From Streptomyces sp. 3214.6 (lineage in GTDB: Bacteria > Actinomycetota > Actinomycetes > Streptomycetales > Streptomycetaceae), in contig NZ_LT670819.1 of NCBI RefSeq assembly GCF_900129855.1, positions 7,316,001 to 7,380,000 of the forward strand: DNA of 64,000 nt. Direction: 5' to 3'. This document shows positions 25,241 through 33,640 of this stretch, piece after piece (positions within the stretch are counted from its first letter, which is position 1; each line of letters opens with the position of its first letter). A program made the translations under genes and the position numbers. The notes beneath the pieces were generated by a model. The model searched no databases. It had not been told where the DNA came from and saw nothing but the letters and a program-made list of their open reading frames with translations.

Positions 25241-26493
25241 CCCCCGAGGACGTGCGGAACAAGCAGTTCACGACCGTCCGCCTCCGAGAAGGCTATGACG
25301 AGGACGAGGTCGATGCCTTCCTCGACGAGGTCGAAGCCGAACTGACCCGCTTGCTCCGGGAGAACGAGGACCTGCGCGCCAAACTGGCCGCGGCGACGCG
25401 TGCTGCTGCCCAGAACCAGCAGAACATGCGCAAGCCTCCGGAGCAGGACCAGCAGCAGGGCGGCATGCAGCAGCAGGGTGGCATGCAGCAGGGCGGCATG
25501 CAGCAGCAGGGCATGCAGCAAGGCGGCATGCAGCAGGGCGGTATGCAGCAGCAGGGCATGCCCCAGCAGGGGATGCCTCCGCAGGGGATGCCGCAGCAGG
25601 GCATGCGAGGTCCCGGCGGCCCGGTGCCCGCCGGCATATCGGGCCCGCCGCAGCAGCAGATGGGTGGCCCCATGGGTGGCCCGCCCCAGCTGCCGAGCGG
25701 TGCCCCGCAGCTGCCCGCCGGTCCCGGCGGTGGTCAGGGTGGTCCCCAGGGTCCCGGTCCGATGGGTCAGGGTCCGATGGGCCAGGGCCCCATGGGTCAG
25801 GGTCCGATGGGCGGCCAGCCCCCCATGCAGCAGCAGATGGGTGGTCCGATGGGCGGCCCCATGGGCGGTCCTATGGGCGGCCCCGGTCAGGGCCCCGGTG
25901 GCGACAGTGCTGCCCGTGTCCTCTCGCTGGCTCAGCAGACCGCCGACCAGGCGATCGCCGAGGCCCGCTCCGAAGCCAACAAGATCGTCGGCGAGGCGCG
26001 TTCGCGTGCCGAGGGTCTCGAGCGTGACGCCCGTGCCAAGGCCGACGCCCTGGAGCGGGACGCGCAGGAGAAGCACCGCGTTGCCATGGGCTCCCTGGAG
26101 TCCGCCCGCGCGACGCTGGAGCGCAAGGTCGAGGACCTGCGTGGCTTCGAGCGCGAGTACCGCACGCGGCTGAAGTCCTACCTCGAGTCGCAGCTGCGTC
26201 AGCTGGAGACCCAGGCGGACGACTCGCTCGCCCCGCCGCGCACTCCGGCCACGGCCTCCCTGCCGCCGTCCCCGGCGCCCTCGATGGCTCCGGCCGGCGC
26301 GAGCGCCCCGTCCTACGGCGGCAACCCGGGCATGGGCGCGCCGAGCCCGGCCGCTCCGTCCTACGGCGGCCAGCAGCAGATGTCCCCGGCCATGACGCAG
26401 CCGATGGCGCCGGTGCGGCCGCAGGGCCCCTCCCCGATGGGCCAGGCTCCCTCGCCGATGCGCGGCTTCCTCATCGACGAGGACGACAACTGA
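25231..26493 (+). CDS. divIVA: Polar growth determinant DivIVA
   Basis: A 420-residue coiled-coil protein starting at ATG 25231 after GAGGTGAAGAG. The N-terminal DivIVA/Wag31 membrane-binding domain (LTPEDVRNKQFTTVRLREGYDEDEVDAFLDEVEAEL) covers residues 1-62. A low-complexity Gln/Gly/Met/Pro segment runs from about 76 to 221, a long coiled coil from 226 to 330, and a Pro/Ser-rich tail ends in FLIDEDDN. DivIVA marks hyphal tips and new branches and directs cell-wall growth. The PQG-rich insert is typical of Streptomyces. A strong terminator follows. Confidence 0.97.
   Translation: MPLTPEDVRNKQFTTVRLREGYDEDEVDAFLDEVEAELTRLLRENEDLRAKLAAATRAAAQNQQNMRKPPEQDQQQGGMQQQGGMQQGGMQQQGMQQGGMQQGGMQQQGMPQQGMPPQGMPQQGMRGPGGPVPAGISGPPQQQMGGPMGGPPQLPSGAPQLPAGPGGGQGGPQGPGPMGQGPMGQGPMGQGPMGGQPPMQQQMGGPMGGPMGGPMGGPGQGPGGDSAARVLSLAQQTADQAIAEARSEANKIVGEARSRAEGLERDARAKADALERDAQEKHRVAMGSLESARATLERKVEDLRGFEREYRTRLKSYLESQLRQLETQADDSLAPPRTPATASLPPSPAPSMAPAGASAPSYGGNPGMGAPSPAAPSYGGQQQMSPAMTQPMAPVRPQGPSPMGQAPSPMRGFLIDEDDN
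25456..25893 (+). repeat. Low-complexity repeats in divIVA
   Basis: Imperfect short tandem repeats encode GGMQQ/QGMQQ units (about 25456-25600) and then GPMGQ and GGPM units (about 25740-25893). Four near-identical 15-base units at about 25756-25815 encode GPMGQ three times and then GPMGG. These should vary in copy number between strains while keeping the frame. Confidence 0.85.
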
Positions 26494-26528
26494 CGGCCAG
26501 TAGTACGCCTTAGGCGTCGGCAGCGTTC

Positions 26529-26572
26529 AAAGGGCGGGACCCCGGATTTTCGACTCCGGGGTCCCGCCCTTT
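26529..26572 (+). terminator. Intrinsic terminator of the dcw/divIVA unit
   Basis: An 18-bp perfect stem (AAAGGGCGGGACCCCGGA with its complement at 26555-26572) has an 8-base loop and runs into TTTTT. It lies 36 bases after divIVA and is a classic Rho-independent terminator. Confidence 0.92.
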
Positions 26573-26617
26573 TTACGCGTGTTGACGATGTTGACGAAGT
26601 CACCGGCGATGTGGACC

Positions 26618-26655
26618 GCAGATGTGGGCCTGAGATGCAGATGTGGGCCTGAGAT
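26618..26655. repeat. 19-bp perfect tandem duplication
   Basis: GCAGATGTGGGCCTGAGAT occurs twice head to tail (26618-26636 and 26637-26655) between the divIVA and ileS terminators. No function is evident. Confidence 0.9.
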
Positions 26656-26658
26656 GTC

Positions 26659-26691
26659 GAAGGGCCCGGTCCCCAGGGGACCGGGCCCTTC
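26659..26691 (-). terminator. Terminator of ileS
   Basis: A 16-bp perfect inverted repeat (GAAGGGCCCGGTCCCC, centre at 26675) lies ten bases beyond the ileS stop. It would end leftward ileS transcription and back up the divIVA terminator from the other side. Confidence 0.85.
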
Positions 26692-26700
26692 TCGTCGCCG

Positions 26701-29700
26701 TTATGCCTTGCGCAGGCGGAACGTCAGCGTCAGGCTCTCGTCGGTGAACGGGGTGCCGTAGGCATCGTCGGCCTCGCCCTGGGCGAAGTCCGTGGCGAGG
26801 ACCTCGTCGGCGATCAGGGCCGAGTGACCGGCCAGCGCGTCGACGGTCGCCGGGTCCGTCGCGGTCCAGCGCAGCGCGATGCGGTCGGCGACGTCGAGGC
26901 CGCTGTTCTTGCGGGCCTCCTGGATCAGCCGGATCGCGTCACGGGCCAGGCCGGCCCGGCGCAGCTCCTCGGTGATCTCCAGGTCCAGGGCGACCGTGGC
27001 ACCGGAGTCGGAGGCGACCGACCAGCCCTCGCGCGGGGTCTCCGTGATGATCACCTCGTCGGGGGCGAGGGCGACGGTCTCGCCGTCGACGTCCACGGAC
27101 GCCGTGCCCTCGCGCAGGGCGAGGGACAGCGCGGCCGCGTCGGCGTTCGCGACGGCCTTGGCCACGTCCTGCACGCGCTTGCCGCCGAACCGCTTGCCCA
27201 GGGCCCGGAAGTTGGCCTTGGCGGTGGTGTCCACCAGGCTGCCGCCCACCTCCGACAGGGACGCCAGGGACTCGACGTTCAGCTCCTCCGTGATCTGCGT
27301 GTGCAGCTCGGGGGAGAGGGCGTCGAAGCCGGTGGCCGCGATGAGCGCCCGGGACAGCGGCTGGCGCGTCTTCACGCCCGATTCCGCGCGCGTGGCGCGG
27401 CCGAGCTCCACGAGCCGCCGTACCAGAACCATCTGCTTCGACAGCTCCGGGTCGATCGCCGTCAGGTCCGCCTCCGGCCAGGAGGCCAGGTGCACTGACT
27501 CCGGGGCGCCCGGGGTGACCGGCACGATCAGGTCCTGCCAGACCCGCTCGGTGATGAACGGCGTCAGCGGGGCCATCAGCTTGGTGACCGTCTCGACGAC
27601 CTCGTGCAGAGTGCGCAGCGCGGCCTTGTCGCCCTGCCAGAAGCGGCGACGGGAGCGGCGCACGTACCAGTTGGACAGGTCGTCGACGAACGCCGAGAGC
27701 AGCTTGCCGGCGCGCTGGGTGTCGTAGCTCTCCAGAGCCTGCGTCACCTGGTCGGTGAGGGCGTGGAGTTCGGACAGCAGCCAGCGGTCCAGGACGGGCC
27801 GCTCCGCCGGGGCCGGGTCGGCCTCACTGGGCGCCCAGCCGGACGTGCGGGCGTACAGGGCCTGGAAGGCGACCGTGTTCCAGTAGGTGAGGAGCGTCTT
27901 GCGGACGACCTCCTGGATGGTGCCGTGGCCCACCCGGCGGGCCGCCCAGGGCGAGCCGCCGGCCGCCATGAACCAGCGGACCGCGTCGGCACCGTGCTGA
28001 TCCATCAGCGGGATCGGCTCAAGGGTGTTGCCCAGGTGCTTGGACATCTTGCGGCCGTCCTCGGCGAGGATGTGGCCGAGGCAGACGACGTTCTCGTACG
28101 ACGACTTGTCGAAGACCAGGGTGCCGACCGCCATCAGCGTGTAGAACCAGCCGCGGGTCTGGTCAATGGCCTCGGAGATGAACTGCGCCGGGTAGCGGGA
28201 CTCGAACAGTTCCTTGTTCTTGTACGGGTAACCCCACTGCGCGAACGGCATGGAACCCGAGTCGTACCAGGCGTCGATGACCTCCGGCACGCGCGTGGCC
28301 GTGCGCCCGCAGCCGTCCTGGGGGCACGCGAAGGTGACCGCGTCGATGAACGGGCGGTGCGGGTCCAGCTGCGACTGGTCGGCGCCGGTCAGTTCGGTGA
28401 GCTCCGCGCGCGAGCCGATGACTGTGAGGTGGTCGTCCTCGCAGCGCCAGATCGGCAGCGGGGTGCCCCAGTAGCGGTTGCGGGAGAGCGCCCAGTCGAT
28501 GTTGTTGTTCAGCCAGTCGCCGTACCGGCCGTGCTTGACCGTGTCCGGGAACCAGTTGGTCTTCTCGTTCTCCTGGAGGAGGCGGTCCTTGACGGCCGTG
28601 GTGCGGATGTACCAGGACGGCTGCGCGTAGTAGAGGAGCGCGGTGTGGCAGCGCCAGCAGTGCGGGTAGCTGTGCTCGTACGGGATGTGCCTGAAGAGGA
28701 GGCCGCGCTGCTGAAGGTCCTCGGTGAGCTGTTCGTCCGCCTTCTTGAAGAAGACGCCGCCGACCAGCGGTACGGACTCCTCGAAGGTGCCGTCCGGGCG
28801 GACCGGGTTCACCACGGGCAGGCCGTAGGAGCGGCAGACCTTGAGGTCGTCCTCACCGAAGGCGGGGGACTGGTGGACCAGACCCGTGCCGTCCTCGGTG
28901 GTGACGTACTCGGCGTTGACCACGTAGTGCGTTTCGACGTCGGCCGGGAACTCCACGAGCTCGAACGGACGTTGGTAGGACCAGCGCTCCATTTCGGCGC
29001 CGGTGAAGGTCTGGCCGGTGGTCTCCCAGCCTTCGCCGAGCGCCTTGGCGAGAAGCGGCTCGGCGACGACGAGCTTCTCCTCGCCGTCGGTCGCTACGAC
29101 GTAGGTCACGTCGGGATGCGCGGCCACGGCCGTGTTGGAGACGAGTGTCCAGGGGGTCGTCGTCCACACCAGGAGGGCGGCTTCACCGGCGAGCGGACCG
29201 GAGGTGAGGGGGAAACGGACGTACACGGAGGGGTCGACGACCGTCTCGTAGCCCTGGGCCAGCTCGTGGTCGGAGAGGCCGGTGCCGCAGCGCGGGCACC
29301 AGGGGGCGACGCGGTAGTCCTGGACCAGCAGGCCCTTGCCGAAGATCTCCTTGAGCGACCACCAGACCGACTCGATGTACGCGGGGTCCATCGTGACGTA
29401 GGCGTCGTCGAGGTCGACCCAGTAACCCATGCGGGTCGTCAGCTCGGAGAAGGCGTCGGTGTGGCGGAGCACGGACTCGCGGCACTTGGCGTTGAAGTCG
29501 GCGATGCCGTAGGCCTCGATGTCCTTCTTGCCGCTGAAGCCGAGCTCCTTCTCGACCGCCAGCTCCACCGGGAGACCGTGGCAGTCCCAGCCGGCCTTGC
29601 GGGCCACGTGGTAGCCGCGCATGGTGCGGAAGCGGGGGAAGACGTCCTTGAAGACGCGTGCCTCGATGTGGTGGGCGCCGGGCATGCCGTTGGCGGTGGG

Positions 29701-29847
29701 CGGGCCCTCGTAGAACACCCACTCGGGGCGGCCCTCGGACTGCTCCAGGCTCTTGGCAAAGATCTTCTGCTCGCGCCAGAAGTCGAGCACCGCGTGCTCG
29801 AGGGCGGGCAGGTCGACCTGGGCGGGCACCTGGCGGTACTGCGTCAT
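26701..29847 (-). CDS. ileS: Isoleucyl-tRNA synthetase
   Basis: A 1048-residue class Ia synthetase starting at ATG 29847 with GGAGGA upstream. The HIGH element appears as GAHH in PPTANGMPGAHHIEARVFKD (residues 49-69), and KMSKS as KMSKH near residue 600 (DGRKMSKHLGNTLEP). The editing domain lies between. Length and motif forms place it with the long, eukaryote-like IleRS type found in many actinobacteria, some members of which resist mupirocin. It is preceded by a T-box leader, so expression should respond to uncharged tRNA-Ile. Confidence 0.95.
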   Translation of the reverse strand: MTQYRQVPAQVDLPALEHAVLDFWREQKIFAKSLEQSEGRPEWVFYEGPPTANGMPGAHHIEARVFKDVFPRFRTMRGYHVARKAGWDCHGLPVELAVEKELGFSGKKDIEAYGIADFNAKCRESVLRHTDAFSELTTRMGYWVDLDDAYVTMDPAYIESVWWSLKEIFGKGLLVQDYRVAPWCPRCGTGLSDHELAQGYETVVDPSVYVRFPLTSGPLAGEAALLVWTTTPWTLVSNTAVAAHPDVTYVVATDGEEKLVVAEPLLAKALGEGWETTGQTFTGAEMERWSYQRPFELVEFPADVETHYVVNAEYVTTEDGTGLVHQSPAFGEDDLKVCRSYGLPVVNPVRPDGTFEESVPLVGGVFFKKADEQLTEDLQQRGLLFRHIPYEHSYPHCWRCHTALLYYAQPSWYIRTTAVKDRLLQENEKTNWFPDTVKHGRYGDWLNNNIDWALSRNRYWGTPLPIWRCEDDHLTVIGSRAELTELTGADQSQLDPHRPFIDAVTFACPQDGCGRTATRVPEVIDAWYDSGSMPFAQWGYPYKNKELFESRYPAQFISEAIDQTRGWFYTLMAVGTLVFDKSSYENVVCLGHILAEDGRKMSKHLGNTLEPIPLMDQHGADAVRWFMAAGGSPWAARRVGHGTIQEVVRKTLLTYWNTVAFQALYARTSGWAPSEADPAPAERPVLDRWLLSELHALTDQVTQALESYDTQRAGKLLSAFVDDLSNWYVRRSRRRFWQGDKAALRTLHEVVETVTKLMAPLTPFITERVWQDLIVPVTPGAPESVHLASWPEADLTAIDPELSKQMVLVRRLVELGRATRAESGVKTRQPLSRALIAATGFDALSPELHTQITEELNVESLASLSEVGGSLVDTTAKANFRALGKRFGGKRVQDVAKAVANADAAALSLALREGTASVDVDGETVALAPDEVIITETPREGWSVASDSGATVALDLEITEELRRAGLARDAIRLIQEARKNSGLDVADRIALRWTATDPATVDALAGHSALIADEVLATDFAQGEADDAYGTPFTDESLTLTFRLRKA

Positions 29848-29848
29848 C

Positions 29849-30150
29849 GATCTTCCTCCGGCGGACGTACTGCCTTCCGTCGGAGGGACGAGAGCCTTCT
29901 TGTCTGTCTACGCCCTGTGCGGCGCGCTCCCGCGGTACCACCCTCCTTGGCCCTCCGGTGCGCTCTACGCGCCGGTGAGCCCCCTCATTGGGGTCGCGAT
30001 GCCGGTTCTACCAACCCGGGGAGGGTCTTCTTCCGGCGGCTCCGGGGTGATCTTCACGTCGCGCTCGCCCCCGGGCTTCCACCGTCCCCGGGTCGCTCTG
30101 GGCTGCGTACGCCGCTACTCGTCCCCATCCACGCTTTTCGCTCCGCCCAG
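29849..30150 (-). promoter_or_regulatory. Ile T-box riboswitch, translational type
   Basis: The leader upstream of ileS contains the canonical T-box AGGGTGGTACCGCG at 29944-29931 (minus strand). A stem I region (about 30140-30020) has a specifier loop reading GAAG-ATC-ACC; the ATC isoleucine codon is at 30051-30049. Near the gene, CCTCCG (29886-29881) can pair with the ribosome-binding sequence CGGAGG (29860-29855), and no terminator stem is evident. This is the actinobacterial arrangement in which uncharged tRNA-Ile frees the ribosome-binding site. A TACACT -10 element (30154-30149) would start the RNA near 30142. Confidence 0.9.
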
Positions 30151-30372
30151 TGTACGGCTCCCCGACGACAGCGGCCGACCGGTTTACGGGGCCGTCGGGC
30201 GCGAGGCGCGGGCAGGTCCGGTATGCCCCGAATGGTGGCTGAATGTGGAGGTATGCGTGTTCGCATTCCGGGATGCCCGGCTCGGCGGATTACCCGGCGG
30301 GGAGCTGGGCACAACGCATGCAGGCTTGCCGTGTGGCGTGCGCGAGGTGGGCGAATCGGGCGGTGTGCCCCG

Positions 30373-30437
30373 TTGCCGCGGGCTCCAAGTCGATTTATCG
30401 TCCCAGCACGATTCGCGTGCAAGATCACAATATGTGA
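30373..30437 (+). promoter_or_regulatory. ddbA promoter region with two dyads
   Basis: In the 271-base stretch between the ileS leader and ddbA, TTGCCG (30373-30378), a 16-base spacer and TTATCG (30395-30400) form a possible promoter. Two small perfect inverted repeats follow: GCACG-ATTCG-CGTGC (30406-30420) and TCACA-ATA-TGTGA (30425-30437), the latter touching the ribosome-binding site. Any regulator is unknown. I see nothing else in 30180-30372. Confidence 0.35.
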
Positions 30438-30450
30438 AGGGGCCGCGGCC

Positions 30451-31452
30451 ATGGTGGCGAAGAAGACCGCCGTACAGCAGTCGGCGTCCGGCAGGTCCAG
30501 GGGTGCCTCCGGCGGCGCGGCCAAGGACGCCAAGGACGCCAAGGACGCCAAGGCTGTGAAGACGGTGCGGTCGTCCGCCGTCACGGGGACGAAGAAGGCG
30601 GCACCCGAGAAGACGACCGCGAAGAAGGCGGTGGTCAAGAAGTCGGTGGTCAAGAAGGCCGTGGCCAAGAAGGCGGCGGACCGAAGACCTGTGGAGAAGG
30701 CGGCGGAACCCGTCGGGAGGGCGAGGCCGGTCGGGAAGGCGGCCGCGAAGAAGGCTGCCGCCGAGAAGACGTCCGCGAAGAAGGCGACTGCGAAGAAGCC
30801 GGCCGCGAAGAAGGCCACCGCCGACAAGACGGCTGCCGACAAGACGGCCGCCCAGAAGACGGCCGCCAAGAAGATCGGTGGCGCCAAGGGCGTGGCCGCG
30901 GCGAGCGCGGGCAGGAAGAGCACGGCCAAGAAGGTGGGCGCGGCCTCGGCCGCGGAGCAGACGGGAGCCACGACAGTGGTTGCGAAGAAGACTCCGGGTA
31001 CGGCCACGGCGGCGAAGACCGCCGTCCCCAAGGCACGCCTCGCCGCGGTGGAGCCGGGCGAGCTCGCGGTGCGCCCCGGCGAGGAGCCGTGGACGCTTCA
31101 GGAGGTCGAGGAGGCCCGCGCGGACCTCGAGTCCGAGCAGGCGCGGCTGCGGGCGGAGCTCGCCTCGTCCGAGACGGCCCTGGCGGGGCTGATGAGGGAC
31201 TCGGGAGACGGCGCCGGCGACGACCAGGCGGACACCGGGACGAAGAACATCACCCGCGAGCACGAACTGGCGCTGGCCGCCAACGCGCGCGAGATGCTGA
31301 TCCAGACCGAGCACGCCCTGGAACGGCTGGACGCCGGTACCTACGGGCTGTGCGAGAACTGCGGCAAACCCATCGGCAAGGCCCGGATGCAGGCCTTCCC
31401 GCGGGCCACGCTGTGCGTCGAGTGCAAGCAGAAGCAAGAGCGCCGGTACTGA
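30451..31452 (+). CDS. ddbA: Histone H1-like / DksA-TraR fusion protein
   Basis: A 333-residue protein starting at ATG 30451 (GAAGGGG upstream). About residues 1-190 are Lys/Ala-rich, with repeated KKA, AKK and TAKK units resembling eukaryotic histone H1 tails. The C-terminal third is a DksA/TraR-type region: a coiled-coil part (EVEEARADLESEQARLRAELAS) and a four-Cys zinc finger (CENCGK ... CVECKQK). This architecture matches the Streptomyces nucleoid protein I know as DdbA, which binds DNA through its H1-like part and may act on RNA polymerase through the DksA-like part. The symbol is assigned from that recollection. Confidence 0.85.
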   Translation: MVAKKTAVQQSASGRSRGASGGAAKDAKDAKDAKAVKTVRSSAVTGTKKAAPEKTTAKKAVVKKSVVKKAVAKKAADRRPVEKAAEPVGRARPVGKAAAKKAAAEKTSAKKATAKKPAAKKATADKTAADKTAAQKTAAKKIGGAKGVAAASAGRKSTAKKVGAASAAEQTGATTVVAKKTPGTATAAKTAVPKARLAAVEPGELAVRPGEEPWTLQEVEEARADLESEQARLRAELASSETALAGLMRDSGDGAGDDQADTGTKNITREHELALAANAREMLIQTEHALERLDAGTYGLCENCGKPIGKARMQAFPRATLCVECKQKQERRY

Positions 31453-31519
31453 TCTCCTGACTGTCGGGGGGCGTGCCGTACCCTCGTCCTCAGTCAGGTA
31501 CCTAAGTTGAGGGACTCAC

Positions 31520-32116
31520 GTGGCAGAGGCGGAGCGCGTCATCGGTACGCCGGACACCCCAGAGGCGGGGTCCGAGCCGGAGCAGTCGTCCGGCCCGGGC
31601 GAGCAGGAGAGCACCGAGGCACGGCCCAGGGGCAAGCGCCGGATCGCCGTGCTCTTCGCCGTGGCCACGTTCGCGTACGTACTCGACCTGGTCAGCAAGA
31701 TGATCGTGGTCGCCAAGCTGGAGCACCACGCGCCGATCGAGATCGTCGGGGACTGGCTGAAGTTCGAGGCCATCCGCAACGCGGGCGCGGCCTTCGGCTT
31801 CGGGGAGGCCTTCACCATCATCTTCACGGTGATCGCCGCGGCCGTGATCGTGGTGATCGCCCGGCTCGCCCGCAAGCTCTACAGCCTGCCCTGGGCGATC
31901 GCGCTGGGCCTGCTGCTGGGCGGCGCGCTGGGCAACCTCACCGACCGGATCTTCCGTGCGCCGGGAGTCTTCGAGGGCGCGGTCGTGGACTTCATCGCAC
32001 CGAAGCACTTCGCGGTCTTCAACCTCGCCGACTCGGCGATCGTGTGCGGCGGCATCCTGATCGTGCTGCTGTCCTTCAAGGGGCTGGACCCGGACGGCAC
32101 CGTCCACAAGGACTGA
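31520..32116 (+). CDS. lspA: Prolipoprotein signal peptidase II
   Basis: A 198-residue membrane aspartyl protease starting at GTG 31520 with GAGGGA upstream. A 38-residue hydrophilic N-terminus precedes four membrane helices. The catalytic Asp residues are in GNLTDRIFR (near 142) and FNLADSAIV (near 170); RNAGAAFGFG is the third conserved block. It removes the signal peptide from lipid-modified prolipoproteins. It is followed by an RluD-type gene, a common lspA neighbour. Confidence 0.95.
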   Translation: MAEAERVIGTPDTPEAGSEPEQSSGPGEQESTEARPRGKRRIAVLFAVATFAYVLDLVSKMIVVAKLEHHAPIEIVGDWLKFEAIRNAGAAFGFGEAFTIIFTVIAAAVIVVIARLARKLYSLPWAIALGLLLGGALGNLTDRIFRAPGVFEGAVVDFIAPKHFAVFNLADSAIVCGGILIVLLSFKGLDPDGTVHKD

Positions 32117-32159
32117 GCGCGCGTTCGGGGGTGTCCGACCCGTCCGGCATACTCGACGG

Positions 32160-33104
32160 GTGAGCACGATTCCCGAGATCCGTACCCTGCCCGTGCCGGA
32201 CGGCCTGGAGGGCGAGCGCGTCGACGCCGCCATCTCCCGCATGTTCGGCTTCTCCCGCACCAAGGCCGCTGAGCTCGCCGCGGCGGGGAAGGTCTCGGTC
32301 GACGGCTCGGTGGTCGGCAAGTCCGAGCGGGTGAGCGGCGGGGCCTGGCTGGAGGTCGAGATGCCGCAGGCCCCCGCGCCCGTGCAGATCGTGGCCGAGC
32401 CGGTCGAGGGCATGGAGATCGTGCACGACGACGAGGACGTGGTGGTGATCGTCAAGCCGGTCGGCGTGGCCGCGCACCCGTCGCCGGGCTGGAGCGGGCC
32501 GACCGTCATCGGCGGGCTCGCCGCGGCCGGCTACCGCATCTCCACCTCCGGCGCCGCCGAGCGCCAGGGCATCGTGCACCGCCTGGACGTCGGCACGTCC
32601 GGTCTGATGGTGGTCGCCAAGTCGGAGCGGGCGTACACGTCACTGAAGCGCCAGTTCAAGGAGCGCACGGTCGACAAGCGCTACCACACACTCGTCCAGG
32701 GCCACCCGGACCCGACGAGCGGCACGATCGACGCGCCCATCGGCCGGCACCCCCAGCACGACTACAAGTGGGCGGTCACGGCCGAGGGCAAGCCCTCCGT
32801 CACGCACTACGACCTGATCGAGGCGTTCCGCGCGGCCTCCCTGCTGGACGTGAAGCTGGAGACGGGCCGTACACACCAGATCCGCGTCCACATGGCCGCC
32901 CACCGCCACCCCTGCGTCGGGGATCTCACATACGGCGCCGACCCGACGCTCGGCAAGCGGCTGGGGCTGACCCGGCAGTGGCTGCACGCCGTCCGGCTGG
33001 GCTTCGAGCACCCCGGGGACGGGGAGTGGGCGGAGTTCGCCAGCGACTACCCCGAGGATCTGCGGAAGGCTCTGGACCAGGTTCGCGAGGAGACCTACGG
33101 ATGA
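32160..33104 (+). CDS. rluD: RluA/RluD-family pseudouridine synthase
   Basis: A 314-residue protein starting at GTG 32160. It has an N-terminal S4 RNA-binding domain (VDAAISRMFGFSRTKAAELAAAGKVSVDG) and a catalytic domain whose essential Asp is in GIVHRLDVGTSGLMVVAK (residues about 138-155). LETGRTHQIRVHMA is the third family block. It modifies uridines, probably in 23S rRNA, but target specificity cannot be read from sequence. Its stop overlaps the next gene (ATGA). Confidence 0.92.
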   Translation: MSTIPEIRTLPVPDGLEGERVDAAISRMFGFSRTKAAELAAAGKVSVDGSVVGKSERVSGGAWLEVEMPQAPAPVQIVAEPVEGMEIVHDDEDVVVIVKPVGVAAHPSPGWSGPTVIGGLAAAGYRISTSGAAERQGIVHRLDVGTSGLMVVAKSERAYTSLKRQFKERTVDKRYHTLVQGHPDPTSGTIDAPIGRHPQHDYKWAVTAEGKPSVTHYDLIEAFRAASLLDVKLETGRTHQIRVHMAAHRHPCVGDLTYGADPTLGKRLGLTRQWLHAVRLGFEHPGDGEWAEFASDYPEDLRKALDQVREETYG

Positions 33105-33574
33105 GCGCCCCGCGCGCGTACACGGTGCGTGTCGCCGAGGACCCCGCCGACCGCGAGGCGTGTTTCGCGGTGCGCAAGGAGGTCTTCGTCGGCGAGCAGG
33201 GCGTGCCGGAGGACCTGGAGTACGACGCGCATGACGCCGGCGCCGTGCATGTGCTCGCGGTGGGGGAGGACGGCCTGCCGCTCGGGACCGGGCGGCTGCT
33301 GTACGGCGAGGCGGCCGCGGCCAGGACCGGCGGCGATCCGTCGGTGGGCTCGCTGGGGCGGCTCGCCGTGACGAGCGAGGCGCGCGGGCTGGGCGTGGGG
33401 GTGGCGCTGGTGCGGGCCATCGAGGAAGCGGCACGCGCGCGTGGGCTCACGGCCGTGGACCTGCACGCGCAGACGCACGCACTGGGCTTCTACGAGCGGC
33501 TGGGGTACGTGGCGTACGGGCCGGAGGACCTGGAGGCGGGGATCGCGCACAGGTCAATGCGGCGTTCGCTGTAG
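33101..33574 (+). CDS. GNAT-family N-acetyltransferase
   Basis: A 157-residue protein starting at ATG 33101, overlapping the rluD-like stop. The GNAT acetyl-CoA site is LGRLAVTSEARGLGVGVALV, followed by HAQTHALGFYERLGYVAYG. The N-terminal part (CFAVRKEVFVGEQGVPEDLEYDAHD) resembles ElaA/YjcF-type members. The acceptor is unknown. The ORF reading further upstream in this frame is antisense-like shadow within rluD. Confidence 0.9.
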   Translation: MSAPRAYTVRVAEDPADREACFAVRKEVFVGEQGVPEDLEYDAHDAGAVHVLAVGEDGLPLGTGRLLYGEAAAARTGGDPSVGSLGRLAVTSEARGLGVGVALVRAIEEAARARGLTAVDLHAQTHALGFYERLGYVAYGPEDLEAGIAHRSMRRSL

Positions 33575-33640
33575 CCCCCGGTGGCCGTGCGACGCTTGAG
33601 GTCTGGATGCTCTTGATCGTCTAGACCCCGGAGCCTGACC

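Noticed and set aside
30243..30437. 64-codon ORF between ileS and ddbA
   Set aside because: Starts without a ribosome-binding site, has poor codon bias and Cys/Trp/His-rich composition, and overlaps the predicted ddbA promoter.
26824..30450. Long plus-strand frame running through ileS into ddbA
   Set aside because: The upstream part is antisense to ileS and its T-box leader; the real protein starts at ATG 30451 with its own ribosome-binding site.
31456..31498. CCTGACTG/CAGTCAGG inverted repeat between ddbA and lspA
   Set aside because: Only 8 bp with a 27-base loop; too weak to call a terminator or operator.
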